NCBI GenBank assembly: GCA_017461505.1
Contig: JAFTXV010000011.1
Span: 186,001 to 250,000 of the forward strand
Origin: Paludibacteraceae bacterium
GTDB lineage: Bacteria > Bacteroidota > Bacteroidia > Bacteroidales > Paludibacteraceae
DNA: 64,000 nucleotides
Reading direction: 5' to 3'
Part shown: positions 25,688 through 34,785 of the stretch, in pieces
Position numbering within the stretch: position 1 is the first letter of the stretch
How the letters are laid out: each line of letters starts with the position of its first letter
Made by a program: the position numbers and the translations under genes
Notes under the pieces: generated by a model
Databases searched by the model: none
The model's input: only the letters and a program-made list of their open reading frames with translations
Told to the model about the DNA's origin: nothing

Positions 25688-27517
25688 ATGAGTGGAATTG
25701 TACGATTTTGCCCTGAGTGTGGCACAAAATTAGAGGAAGTATTTGCATTTTGCCCCGAGTGCGGTGCGAAGTTGGCAGGTATATTCCCTGTTGCGCAACC
25801 GTCTGCTGAGACAGCCACAGCAACAACGACGGATGATGCTCGTCCGTCAACCACTTTTAATGGTAGTATAGACGCGAATGGCGAGGCACCAGAGATGCCT
25901 GTTGCACCACAAGAAGAGGAAGCACCAGTACAAGCTCGTGGTTTTATCTTGACCAACTTGGTGAGTCTGGCTAAACGTTGGCATACGAATGTAAGTACCG
26001 TGGCAGCTGTGATCGATTGGTATGTGAAGAATATGCGTAAGTTGGGCGTGGTGTATAAGGTGTTGGATGCGAGCGATTATACGTATTTGAAGAAACCAAT
26101 ATTTGGTAATCCAAAGCACGTATCGTTGGGACCTGCCAATAGTTGGCATGAGTATGCCGATATTTTGAAGGATCAACATGATGCCGAGGTACGTGATAAA
26201 AAGCCCGAGACGGAATATGTATTTATCATAGGTAGCGATAAGGAAGTGCCAATGCCTACCTTGCCTAACTTTGTGTCCAATGATGATAGAAGTTTCGACA
26301 CAGACTTGCTATACGCCTATCCTTATGGTCAAGAGATGGAACGCAAGTTGATGTCGCAAGATATCTTCAAATACGATGCATTGTTCTATGTGGGGCGTTT
26401 GCCGTTTGCTGTAGATAGTACGCTGCAGGATATGGAAGATTATATGGTGCGCGTACTAGAGAATCGTTGTTCAGTGGATGTACGCGAGGCGTATGCTCAG
26501 TGTGATCCTCACTGGCGTAATGTGACGATGACCATTACGGATGATCTGGCACAATACGGTATATTCCCTCGTTATTCATCGGATATGCCAAGTGAGTTGT
26601 TATACCAAGGTCGCATATTTACCACACCGATGGTGATTATTCACCCTCAGACTCGTGAGCAGTTGCCACCCGTGTTTAATAAAGAAGCGAATTATATCTT
26701 CTTTAATATGCATGGTGGTGGCACTCGTGATGCGCGTGGTTTCTATGGTTATTCAGATGAGATGGGTGGCGAAGGTATTTGTCCAGAGGTATTGTCAACA
26801 GCGACAGAACCTAATATGTTGTTTACGCAGGCGTGCTATGGCGGTAAATTTATAGGTTATGCTAAACGTGAATGTATGCTATTGACGGCATTAAATACGA
26901 ACACGCTGACGTATGTAGGTTCATCGCGTATAGCATATGGCGATGGTGACCAACATGGTGGTAATATATCGGCATCGGATGTGTTGGCCAAAGCGTTTAA
27001 CTTCTATGTTATGCGTGGTTTTACGGCTGGTGCAGCGTTCTTCCAAGCTCGTATTCATACGTTTAAGAATCGTCCGGGGTGCCCTATACATGCGCTGACC
27101 ATATGTGAGTTTAACCTATATGGAGATCCGATGATGCACGTTCGTAAGTCTGAGGATAGTTATAAGATGGTAAGTAGTAAAGCGGCTGTTTTGCGTCCGC
27201 ATGAGATGGTAGGTGTTGTACGTGAGGAAGTACTGATGAATAAATCGGTAGGTGGCCAACAAAGTCTATTGCAACAAGTACGTTCTGCCGTTGACAAGAA
27301 TATCATGGATATCTCAGCATCAATAGCAAAGACGTTGTATTCGCAATATGGTATTCCTGCTCGTGAGCCAGCGATTATCAGTCGTAGAACCTACGCAGAT
27401 GGTCATAAGGAGTTGAGTTTTACTTATAAGCAACCAATTGAGGAAGGCTTGACCAATGATGTGATGGCGATTACATCAGATAAGGGCGATTTGCAACGCG
27501 TGATGACAACCAAATAA
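25688..27517 (+). CDS. Zinc-ribbon protein with gingipain-type (C25, clan CD) cysteine protease domain
   Basis: 609 residues with no signal peptide. The N-terminus is a zinc ribbon, FCPECGTKLEEVFAFCPECGAKL (Cys 8, 11, 22, 25), followed by a Pro/Ala/Glu linker to about 80. The protease domain carries the clan CD dyad: H342 in IFFNMHGGG and C383 in LFTQACYGG, each after a hydrophobic strand as in peptidase C25. A C-terminal region (500-609) follows. Gingipains are secreted, but this protein lacks an export signal and should face the cytoplasm unless exported otherwise. The next gene (27549) and the one at 29436 share the N-terminal zinc ribbon. Confidence 0.85.
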   Translation: MSGIVRFCPECGTKLEEVFAFCPECGAKLAGIFPVAQPSAETATATTTDDARPSTTFNGSIDANGEAPEMPVAPQEEEAPVQARGFILTNLVSLAKRWHTNVSTVAAVIDWYVKNMRKLGVVYKVLDASDYTYLKKPIFGNPKHVSLGPANSWHEYADILKDQHDAEVRDKKPETEYVFIIGSDKEVPMPTLPNFVSNDDRSFDTDLLYAYPYGQEMERKLMSQDIFKYDALFYVGRLPFAVDSTLQDMEDYMVRVLENRCSVDVREAYAQCDPHWRNVTMTITDDLAQYGIFPRYSSDMPSELLYQGRIFTTPMVIIHPQTREQLPPVFNKEANYIFFNMHGGGTRDARGFYGYSDEMGGEGICPEVLSTATEPNMLFTQACYGGKFIGYAKRECMLLTALNTNTLTYVGSSRIAYGDGDQHGGNISASDVLAKAFNFYVMRGFTAGAAFFQARIHTFKNRPGCPIHALTICEFNLYGDPMMHVRKSEDSYKMVSSKAAVLRPHEMVGVVREEVLMNKSVGGQQSLLQQVRSAVDKNIMDISASIAKTLYSQYGIPAREPAIISRRTYADGHKELSFTYKQPIEEGLTNDVMAITSDKGDLQRVMTTK

Positions 27518-27548
27518 TAAGAATATTCACCATAAAACACTTGAAGAT

Positions 27549-29156
27549 ATGAGTTATTGTACAAAATGTGGCAACGAACTGAAAGAAGGTGCTAAGTTCT
27601 GTGTATATTGCGGCGAGAAATTGGCTCCTGCTCCACAACCAACAGTAGAAACTCCAGCGCCAGTAGAAGAGGTAGCAGATGAGAAATTGGATATACAAGA
27701 GGGCGATTTGCAATCGGCAAGTCGACGTGTGTATTGGGATATACAGGCAGGTCAAGTAGCACGCATAGTTAAGTCAAGCGATTTGGCTAAGTTTAAGAAT
27801 ATCAAAGGTATTGTAATCTCCGAGGGTACTACTGCCTATGTGCGCGTGAACGGCAAGACAGTACTGAGTTTGGAAGGTGGCGTATATGACTTTAAGCAAA
27901 GCAAACCCAATCCTAAAGAGAGTGGTTTGACACATGCGTGGAGCGTTATCAAGAATATATTCTCTAGCAAAAAGCCATTAACGGCAGAGGAAGAGAAAGC
28001 GATCGTGGAGAATATTTGCAAAGAGAACGACTTTACTATTATCGTATTGGTAAACAAAGCGTTTCAATTGTTGGTTGGAGCAAAACAGGGTAGTTTGGAC
28101 GACTATAAGAACTTTGTTCCAATGCAAATACAAACTCGTCATTATACCCTGCAAGTAGGTGTAAATGCTTATTTCCAAATACAAGATAAAGAGCAATTCA
28201 TCTTGCATTGGTTGACAGATAAGGCCGAATTGACCACTGCACATTTGGTGGATGAGTTGAGCGATATCATCCGTACCCGTTTGGCAGCATGCTTGGATGA
28301 TACTGTTTGGGAGGGCAACAAAATACCGGATGACTTACGTCGTGCTCTGAAAGATCAACTGAATGAGAATGCCGTGAATGAGTATTTCGGTTTGAGTATT
28401 GCGCGTGTGGTGGAAATCACTGCAGTGAGTGAGGATTTGGAGCGATTCCGTCAATTGAGCAATGAGATGTATCTTAGTGAACAAGAGTTGGATTATCTCA
28501 AACGTACCAACGACTTCAAGAATCGCTTGGCAGAAGTGCAAAATGCGCAACAGATTCACGAGGCACGCACAGGGGTGGAGTTGCAACGTGAGTTGGATAA
28601 TATCAACAAGGATAATTTGTTGCGCGAAGACGAACTAGAGAAGTTCAAGTTGATACTTGAGAGCGAACGTCGCTTGCGTGAGGCGCGCAGCAAAGAGGAG
28701 GAAGATAAGGTCATGGCAGAGATACGCCAAGCAGGTTTACTCCGTGAGATTGACTACAAACGTCTAGAGCAAGAGGCTGATATCGAGAGAAGACGTCGCG
28801 AAGCTGACTTTGAGTTTGAACAACAACAACGTCAAGAGGCTTTAAAAGCAGAGCATCGTCAACGTCAGTTTGAGCAGTTTATGGCTATGGAAAGTGCAGC
28901 CAATCAACATGAAGAGGAGATGGCACGCATCCAAGCTGCAGGTAATCAGCAATGGTCAGAGCGCTTGCACCAACAGCAACAAGCACAAAACGATCAAATG
29001 ATGCAACTGCTACAAACCATGGCAGGCGCACGTGCTCCACAACCTACCTATCAGGCACAACCATCAGCCACACCAACCAAGTTCTGTCCAGAGTGTGGCA
29101 AGCGTATATCTGTAGATAGCAAACATTGTCCTGAATGTGGCGCAAAACAACTATAA
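27549..29156 (+). CDS. SPFH (band 7) protein with zinc ribbons at both ends
   Basis: 535 residues, no signal or TM segment. It has an N-terminal ribbon CTKCGNELKEGAKFCVYC (Cys 4, 7, 18, 21). An SPFH/virion-core-like domain (about 55-290: YWDIQAGQVARIVKSSDLAKF ... FSIARVVEITAVSEDL type) follows. A long charged coiled coil (300-450) and a Gln-rich stretch lead to a C-terminal ribbon FCPECGKRISVDSKHCPEC (Cys 513, 516, 527, 530). SPFH proteins scaffold membrane microdomains or oligomeric rings. Here it follows the zinc-ribbon protease by 31 bp and is probably its partner. Confidence 0.88.
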   Translation: MSYCTKCGNELKEGAKFCVYCGEKLAPAPQPTVETPAPVEEVADEKLDIQEGDLQSASRRVYWDIQAGQVARIVKSSDLAKFKNIKGIVISEGTTAYVRVNGKTVLSLEGGVYDFKQSKPNPKESGLTHAWSVIKNIFSSKKPLTAEEEKAIVENICKENDFTIIVLVNKAFQLLVGAKQGSLDDYKNFVPMQIQTRHYTLQVGVNAYFQIQDKEQFILHWLTDKAELTTAHLVDELSDIIRTRLAACLDDTVWEGNKIPDDLRRALKDQLNENAVNEYFGLSIARVVEITAVSEDLERFRQLSNEMYLSEQELDYLKRTNDFKNRLAEVQNAQQIHEARTGVELQRELDNINKDNLLREDELEKFKLILESERRLREARSKEEEDKVMAEIRQAGLLREIDYKRLEQEADIERRRREADFEFEQQQRQEALKAEHRQRQFEQFMAMESAANQHEEEMARIQAAGNQQWSERLHQQQQAQNDQMMQLLQTMAGARAPQPTYQAQPSATPTKFCPECGKRISVDSKHCPECGAKQL

Positions 29157-29181
29157 TGAACCCCCAAAAAGATTGGTAGTT

Positions 29182-29418
29182 ATGGAAGAGATTATTGGAA
29201 CCGTGCATCTGCAAGTGAGCAACGTAGGCTCTAAGTCAGAAGGATTATATGCCCATTTGGTATTGGAGTCGGGAGATGACTATATACTCTATCAAGCAGG
29301 GCACTTGGCTATGGAGGAGGCCTATTTTAAGGCGTTTGATGGCCAACAAGTAAAAGTGCTGGGTGAAATAGAACCAGAAATGAACTATATACGTGTTGAA
29401 AATATACAAACCATTTAA
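29182..29418 (+). CDS. Small OB-fold-like protein
   Basis: 78 residues from ATG 29182 (MEEIIGTVHLQVSNVGSKSEG). The pattern of five strands with YAHLVLESGDDYILYQAG and QQVKVLGEIEPEMNYIRVENI suggests a small OB-like barrel, as in proteins of the DUF4131/tOB type, but I cannot name the family. An upstream in-frame start would overlap the ribbon of the SPFH gene; the ATG at 29182 avoids this. It lies between the SPFH and the TM zinc-ribbon genes. Confidence 0.65.
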   Translation: MEEIIGTVHLQVSNVGSKSEGLYAHLVLESGDDYILYQAGHLAMEEAYFKAFDGQQVKVLGEIEPEMNYIRVENIQTI

Positions 29419-29435
29419 TTCAATAGAAGAATCTT

Positions 29436-30503
29436 ATGTCAACTTATAAATGCCCAGAGTGTGGCAATCCAATTAATTTGAATGAACGTCATTGCGCGAA
29501 TTGCGATTACGATGTTACCGATAGCGAGTATGCAGCACTTGTGCCTGCACAACCAACAGCACCCGTAGTGGAAAAACCAAAGGCACCTCAAGTGTCAGCA
29601 CCTCAACGTCCAGTAGCTGCATCAGGTATAGATTCCATAATGGCGCATGGTAGTGTGGATGCATCGTCGCATACTACGCATACCGAGGATAAATCTACAC
29701 ATAATATAGATAACTCACAAACGGTGAATAACACCAATCAAACGGTTACGAATACCTTCATCATTATGGGTGGTGGTCCTGCACCTATTCCACAAAATAT
29801 TGATCCACAAACAGCTGAAGCATTGAAGCAGGCGCAGCAAGCGCAAGCACAGCAAGCAGCTCAACAGCAGGCGCAACAAGAAGCCGTTCCTACTTTTAGT
29901 GCGTATGCTCAACCACAAGCGGCAGCACCTGCGCAAGAGGGCTCCAAAGGGATAGGTTCGATAGATGGCACTATCACCAAGAATCAGAAGAAAGGTAATA
30001 AGGGATGGATTGCTATTGTGGCAGCCGTGATAGTGGTGGTTGTAGTGGCTGTGGTGCTACTTGGTGGCAAAGAGGAACAAGAAACGGAAGCTCAAGCGAC
30101 TACTAATACTACTACCGTTGTGACGAAGACGAATAAGGCCGCTGCACCAAAAACAACTACCGCAACTTCGCAAGAGGTAAGCGCACAGAAAGTAGCAGCA
30201 GCTCCTACTACTAATAAGACTGCAACAGCAGCAAAACCAAAGCCTAAAGAGCCTACATTGGCTGAGATGACTCCTGCTCAAGCATATACCAAGGGAATGC
30301 AACTATTTGACAAAGGTAATTACGACCAAGCCATTGCTCACCTAGAAAAAGCGGCCAATGCCAACCATGCTGATGCTGCATATCAGTTGGGTGAGATGTA
30401 TCTGAGTGGAGTAGGCGTAGATGCCAATAAAGAGACGGCCATTCGCTGGTATAAAGTAGCTGCCAAGGCAGGACACAAACAAGCAAAACGTAAACTATTC
30501 TAA
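29436..30503 (+). CDS. Zinc-ribbon, single-TM protein with Sel1 repeats
   Basis: 355 residues. It has an N-terminal zinc ribbon CPECGNPINLNERHCANC (Cys 6, 9, 20, 23), a low-complexity Thr/Asn/Gln/Ala-rich linker and one TM helix near 190-211 (WIAIVAAVIVVVVVAVVLLGG). A Thr/Ala/Lys-rich periplasmic stretch leads to C-terminal Sel1/TPR repeats (AYTKGMQLFDKGNYDQAIAHLEKAANANHADAAYQLGEMYLSGVGVD). The layout fits a bridge: ribbon in the cytoplasm, Sel1 repeats in the periplasm. It could link the cytoplasmic ribbon proteins to the exported ones. Confidence 0.85.
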   Translation: MSTYKCPECGNPINLNERHCANCDYDVTDSEYAALVPAQPTAPVVEKPKAPQVSAPQRPVAASGIDSIMAHGSVDASSHTTHTEDKSTHNIDNSQTVNNTNQTVTNTFIIMGGGPAPIPQNIDPQTAEALKQAQQAQAQQAAQQQAQQEAVPTFSAYAQPQAAAPAQEGSKGIGSIDGTITKNQKKGNKGWIAIVAAVIVVVVVAVVLLGGKEEQETEAQATTNTTTVVTKTNKAAAPKTTTATSQEVSAQKVAAAPTTNKTATAAKPKPKEPTLAEMTPAQAYTKGMQLFDKGNYDQAIAHLEKAANANHADAAYQLGEMYLSGVGVDANKETAIRWYKVAAKAGHKQAKRKLF

Positions 30504-30515
30504 ATCAATACTGAT

Positions 30516-31076
30516 ATGAAGCGTTTATTATTATCTATGGCGGTAGTATGTATGAGTGCTATGGTATGGGCACAGACTACTACTGATGCAGCTCCAATGA
30601 CTGCGGTAGATTCTTTGGCTGCGAAAATCATTATTATCCCTCATATCGCGATTACGAGTGACATACCAGCACCTGCACAAGGATTGATGATGGATCGGAT
30701 GAAGCGTATATTGCTGAAGAATGGTATTGTGGATACCAGCGACCGCTCACGCTTTGTACTGACAGTAAAGTCGAATGTGACCGATGGTGAGTGGACTGCT
30801 ACCGTACCTCCTAAGTATGGTATGGTGGTGGAATTTACATTCTATGTAGGTGATGTGGAGTCGGGTATCTTGTATGGTAGTCATAGTATTCGTAAGAAGG
30901 TGGTAGCTGATAGCGAAGAGGATGCTTACATGCAAGCGGTAAAGGGTATTCGCGTATCCGATCCTGCATTTAAAGTATTGATAGACAAGGCAAAAGTACG
31001 AATCGTGGAGACCTTGGATGCACGCGATGAAAAATTAGTAATAGAAGGTAGCGATTATGAAATCAATTGGTGGTAA
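30516..31076 (+). CDS. Secreted protein of unknown function
   Basis: 186 residues with signal peptide MKRLLLSMAVVCMSAMVWAQ. I do not recognise the family. The mature part has alternating strands and helices (AKIIIIPHIAITSDIPAPAQGLMMDRMKRILLKNGIVDTSDRSRFVLTVKSNVTD), similar in layout to the N-terminal part of CsgG/FlgO-like outer-membrane proteins, but this is only a resemblance. The 3' end overlaps the next gene by 20 bp, so translation may be coupled. Confidence 0.7.
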   Translation: MKRLLLSMAVVCMSAMVWAQTTTDAAPMTAVDSLAAKIIIIPHIAITSDIPAPAQGLMMDRMKRILLKNGIVDTSDRSRFVLTVKSNVTDGEWTATVPPKYGMVVEFTFYVGDVESGILYGSHSIRKKVVADSEEDAYMQAVKGIRVSDPAFKVLIDKAKVRIVETLDARDEKLVIEGSDYEINWW

Positions 31077-31965
31077 ATATGGGCTATTGCTTGTGGTATT
31101 GGCATGCTTGATTCCTACTCAAGTGTTGATGGCCAAGAAACCGAAATGGCTGCACACTATGCAACAGGATTATATCATTGTTTCGGCAGAGGATGCATCG
31201 TTGGAGCAAGCTAAAGAGAAAGCGATGAACGTGGTGCGTCAGGAGATTATGAATTCAATAGCACAACATGTAAGTTCGAGTACTCAAATGACATTGCGCG
31301 AGTTGGAAGTGAACAACCAATATACGGAGATGTCACAGTATATAACTTCGATGGCTGCAGAGTCGGTGGATTATCCATTTCTGAATGGTATATCTCCATC
31401 CATGGTGGAAGAGGTGTATATAGAGAAAGCGAAGAAGAATAAGCAAAAGATCTATCGTTATCATGTGAAGTATCCTTATTCGAAGCTGGACTTGCTGGAT
31501 AGAGTAGAGCAATTCTTGGCATATGAGAATGATTTGCAGACGAAAATGAATCGCTTTGTAGCAGATGACTTTACGACTGCCACTTCGGTAGAGGAAATGC
31601 AGCAACGCAAAGCCGATTTGCAGGTGTATCAATCTAGTTTACCCAAGACCGATGCCCGCCGTGCTCAGTGCGACAAGTTGCTATTGCGCTACGACGACAT
31701 GATTCGCAGCGTACGTATCTCGGTGGATGCTGTATCACAAACAGAGATGCTCGTGTCATTGCGCTATGGCGACAATATAGTGACGATTAACAAAGCACCT
31801 AAATTGCGTTCGGAGTGCTTGATGAATGTGGCATCGCAATTACGCGACAAGCAATGGGTAATCACTTATGACTACAGTGGTTGTTATGCCGATGAGGCCA
31901 ATGCAGCCGAACTATCCTATACTATCCAAGGTAAGAAAATCACACAAACTGTATATGTTAAATAA
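31057..31965 (+). CDS. Secreted LPP20-like protein
   Basis: 302 residues. Signal sequence GKYGLLLVVLACLIPTQVLMA, then KKPKWLHTMQQDYIIVSAEDASLEQAKEKAMNVVRQEIMNSIAQHV, the same strand-plus-helix layout as the N-terminal region of the 20173 protein (PRWVRHLPKAENATYRYVVESATAASEDAARNKAM). A helical segment and a C-terminal beta domain (about 225-302) follow. It is probably periplasmic. The shared N-terminal region with the first operon gene suggests internal duplication within the operon. Confidence 0.72.
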   Translation: MKSIGGKYGLLLVVLACLIPTQVLMAKKPKWLHTMQQDYIIVSAEDASLEQAKEKAMNVVRQEIMNSIAQHVSSSTQMTLRELEVNNQYTEMSQYITSMAAESVDYPFLNGISPSMVEEVYIEKAKKNKQKIYRYHVKYPYSKLDLLDRVEQFLAYENDLQTKMNRFVADDFTTATSVEEMQQRKADLQVYQSSLPKTDARRAQCDKLLLRYDDMIRSVRISVDAVSQTEMLVSLRYGDNIVTINKAPKLRSECLMNVASQLRDKQWVITYDYSGCYADEANAAELSYTIQGKKITQTVYVK

Positions 31966-31978
31966 TTAAAATTGTAGT

Positions 31979-33355
31979 ATGAAAAAACTATCTCTTTTAT
32001 TTGTTGCACTATTGGCAACTACTTTCGCTTTCTCTGCTCCTGTAGATGCTGAAAAAGTGGGTACCTATCACCGTAGTTCGTTGGTAGTGATGCCAATCAT
32101 TCACATGCAAGACTCTTTTTCCAACGAACTAGTCAATGCAGCATTGACAATGCCTTTCCCTGATCGTTACGATAAGCTTCAATTTATGGATAATCCCAAT
32201 GATTTTATTGTGAAGTTGGACAACCATTGCAACCTCAAGCAAGTGAAAGATACGACTGCCTATAAGATGTATGCAGTAGCTTTGGAGCAAGCACAGATTG
32301 CCAAATATATGGTAGCAGCTTGGTTTAACTACAACGATTCTACGGGCTTTAATACCCATTATATTGCAGAGAAGGGTAACTACGATGCTTCGGTGTTGGC
32401 ACAAGAGTTGGCTGCAGGAACTATCAGTGGCGCTGTGAATATTGCAGATGCTAGTGATGAGTTGATTAGCAAGTCATTTGTCTTGGTCAATGATATGGCA
32501 TATATCAACCATGCAGCGCGTGCGGAATTGGCTTCGGATATCTTAGAGGGTATTCAAGCGGCTGCTCAAGCGACTACCGAGGCCGGAAAGACGATCTCAA
32601 ACATGCAAACGGGTATTGGTTTGCTGGATGGCATCACCGGACTCGTAGGTGGCGCAGTGGCTTTGGCAGGTGCTGCTACTGCTTTGGCAGCTGATGTAAC
32701 ACAAACAGTTAACGAACTGCTTGATATTGAGGGGTTTGCTGTTATGGAATGTACCTACCTCTATCAATTGGTATGGGACGAAGAGACACAAAATACATTC
32801 TATTCTAAATACTATACCGAAACTGCTGATTCTGCAAGAGTAGCTGCTTTCTGGGCAGATAATACTACTTTCAAGATGAAGTATGTAGGTATGATGCCAA
32901 CTACTACCAACAATGCTACAGCCTTCCATGCTGGTGAGTATGCCCACTTATCTCAAGAGGAGCAAATCACTATCACCTGCTCTCGTACCCAAGACGATGC
33001 CATCAATAATTTGCAGAGTGAATACGAGGATTTCCGCGTATATACTCCGATCACAGAGGTTGTAACGAATCCTAAGGGTAAGGTGATTGGTATAGTTGCA
33101 CCTATTGGCATGAAAGAGGGGGTAAGTCCCAAGAAGAAATACAACCTCATGGAGCAAACGATGGTCAACGGGCGTACGGTCTATAAGTTAGTAGAAGCCA
33201 ATCTAAAGCCAGATAAGGAAATCTGGGACAACCGCTACGTAGGTGAGTCTGAAGCGGAAGGGACTGGTACTCAAGGTACGATGTTCAAGACCTTGAAGCA
33301 AGTCTATCCTGGTATGCTTTTGATGGAGAGCAAAAAGAAACAAAAAAGTAAGTAA
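31979..33355 (+). CDS. Secreted protein of unknown function with hydrophobic mid-section
   Basis: 458 residues with signal peptide MKKLSLLFVALLATTFAFS. I do not recognise it. A Gly/Ala-rich hydrophobic stretch near 210-240 (GLLDGITGLVGGAVALAGAATALAADV) could insert in a membrane or form a helical hairpin, as in some pore-forming or secretin-associated proteins. The C-terminus is charged (LLMESKKKQKSK). It starts 13 bp after the LPP20-like gene and ends 12 bp before the next secreted-protein gene. Confidence 0.7.
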   Translation: MKKLSLLFVALLATTFAFSAPVDAEKVGTYHRSSLVVMPIIHMQDSFSNELVNAALTMPFPDRYDKLQFMDNPNDFIVKLDNHCNLKQVKDTTAYKMYAVALEQAQIAKYMVAAWFNYNDSTGFNTHYIAEKGNYDASVLAQELAAGTISGAVNIADASDELISKSFVLVNDMAYINHAARAELASDILEGIQAAAQATTEAGKTISNMQTGIGLLDGITGLVGGAVALAGAATALAADVTQTVNELLDIEGFAVMECTYLYQLVWDEETQNTFYSKYYTETADSARVAAFWADNTTFKMKYVGMMPTTTNNATAFHAGEYAHLSQEEQITITCSRTQDDAINNLQSEYEDFRVYTPITEVVTNPKGKVIGIVAPIGMKEGVSPKKKYNLMEQTMVNGRTVYKLVEANLKPDKEIWDNRYVGESEAEGTGTQGTMFKTLKQVYPGMLLMESKKKQKSK

Positions 33356-33367
33356 TACAATACGATT

Positions 33368-34765
33368 ATGAAAGCAATCTTTTTATCATTCGTTCTATTG
33401 TTCTCGGCTGTCTGCTCAACCGCTTCAGCGCAAGCGCAGAAGAAAGCTAACAAAGATACCGAGCAATGGCGATATGAGGTGCAAGCCAGTGTAGGGCAGG
33501 CACCCAAAGGTACAGCGATTATGCGCGTGTGGACCTACTCCAAGAATCCACAAGTGGCTATCATGCAAGCCGGTAAGAATGCAGTACATGCTATTCTCTT
33601 CACCGGTATTGCACCTACCAATGATAAGTTGCGCTTGCCTGGCGTACCAGCCATCATCAATGACCCAACGATTGAGACGCAACATGCCGAGTATTTCAAA
33701 ACCTTCTTTGCGGATGGTGGTCCATATCAACGCTATGTATCCTTTATGGCCAATGGAGTACCTGATCAAGTGATCAAGATAGGCAAGGAGTATAAAGTGG
33801 CTATCAATGTCACAGTACAAGTGGATGTATTGCGTCAACGCCTGATGGATGATAATATCTTGCCTAAGATGGCAGAAAATATTGGTAAAGTGCCTACCAT
33901 CATGGTGGTACCAAGCGACCAATGGTGTTACGAGAAAGGCTATGTGACCACACTTGGGAATCATACCTATCCTGACTATGCTCTGGCACTTCGTAGTGAT
34001 AAGGAGTTGTTGCAAGTGATCACGGTGATCAACGAACTCTTCTCGCGTCGCAATTTTCCATTGAAGAATCTGGAGTCAACGTTGAAAACCCTTGAAAATC
34101 AAGCAGTAGAAGATGCAGTGATGACCAATAAATCTGGTGCGGAATTGCTGGTATCTCCAATTGATGAACTCAAGAATGTGGCGCATGCTGATATTTGGGT
34201 ACAAATTAATTGGTCAGAGAACCTAGTTGCTGGTGGTAGCAAAAAGGCGTTGTCGGTGGTGATGCAAGGCTTGGATGCGTATAATGACAAGCAGGTGGCG
34301 GGTGCTTCAGGTACGGGCAATGCGGTGTTCACTTCGCAAGCACAAACCTCCATCATGCTTGAGGAATTGCTGGTAGGACATATGGAGCCATTTGCCAAAC
34401 AACTTACCAACTATTTCAAGACCTTGGAAGAGGATGGACGTCCCATCGTAGCACACATCAAGGTGTTCGACGATTTTGATGGTGACCTCGAAAATGACTA
34501 CGATGGCTATGAACTAGGTGAAATCATCGAAGAGTGGATGGCAGATAATACAGTAAAGGGTAAGTTCAATACCGTGATTGCTACCGAAAATCACATGCTC
34601 TTTGAGAATGTATGCATCCCATTGCAAAACGAGAAAGGACGTGATATGGATGCTCGCAGATGGATGCGCGAGTTGCAACGTATGTTGCGTGATCAATACG
34701 AAATCGAATCTAAACTCACCACCAAAGGGCTAGGCGAGGCTACACTGATTCTAGGAAGTAAATAA
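33368..34765 (+). CDS. Secreted protein, possibly DUF6175 family
   Basis: 465 residues. Signal peptide MKAIFLSFVLLFSAVCSTASAQ. The mature part has Rossmann-like or CsgG-like alternation (IMRVWTYSKNPQVAIMQAGKNAVHAILFTGI, TIMVVPSDQWCYEKGY, AELLVSPIDELKNVAHADIWVQINWS). An acidic Asp-rich loop (VFDDFDGDLENDYDG) lies near 360. It resembles the Bacteroidota DUF6175 family, but I am not certain. Function unknown; the context suggests an envelope complex with the neighbouring LPP20-like lipoproteins. Confidence 0.68.
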   Translation: MKAIFLSFVLLFSAVCSTASAQAQKKANKDTEQWRYEVQASVGQAPKGTAIMRVWTYSKNPQVAIMQAGKNAVHAILFTGIAPTNDKLRLPGVPAIINDPTIETQHAEYFKTFFADGGPYQRYVSFMANGVPDQVIKIGKEYKVAINVTVQVDVLRQRLMDDNILPKMAENIGKVPTIMVVPSDQWCYEKGYVTTLGNHTYPDYALALRSDKELLQVITVINELFSRRNFPLKNLESTLKTLENQAVEDAVMTNKSGAELLVSPIDELKNVAHADIWVQINWSENLVAGGSKKALSVVMQGLDAYNDKQVAGASGTGNAVFTSQAQTSIMLEELLVGHMEPFAKQLTNYFKTLEEDGRPIVAHIKVFDDFDGDLENDYDGYELGEIIEEWMADNTVKGKFNTVIATENHMLFENVCIPLQNEKGRDMDARRWMRELQRMLRDQYEIESKLTTKGLGEATLILGSK

Positions 34766-34785
34766 TTGATAAATAGTATTTTAGT

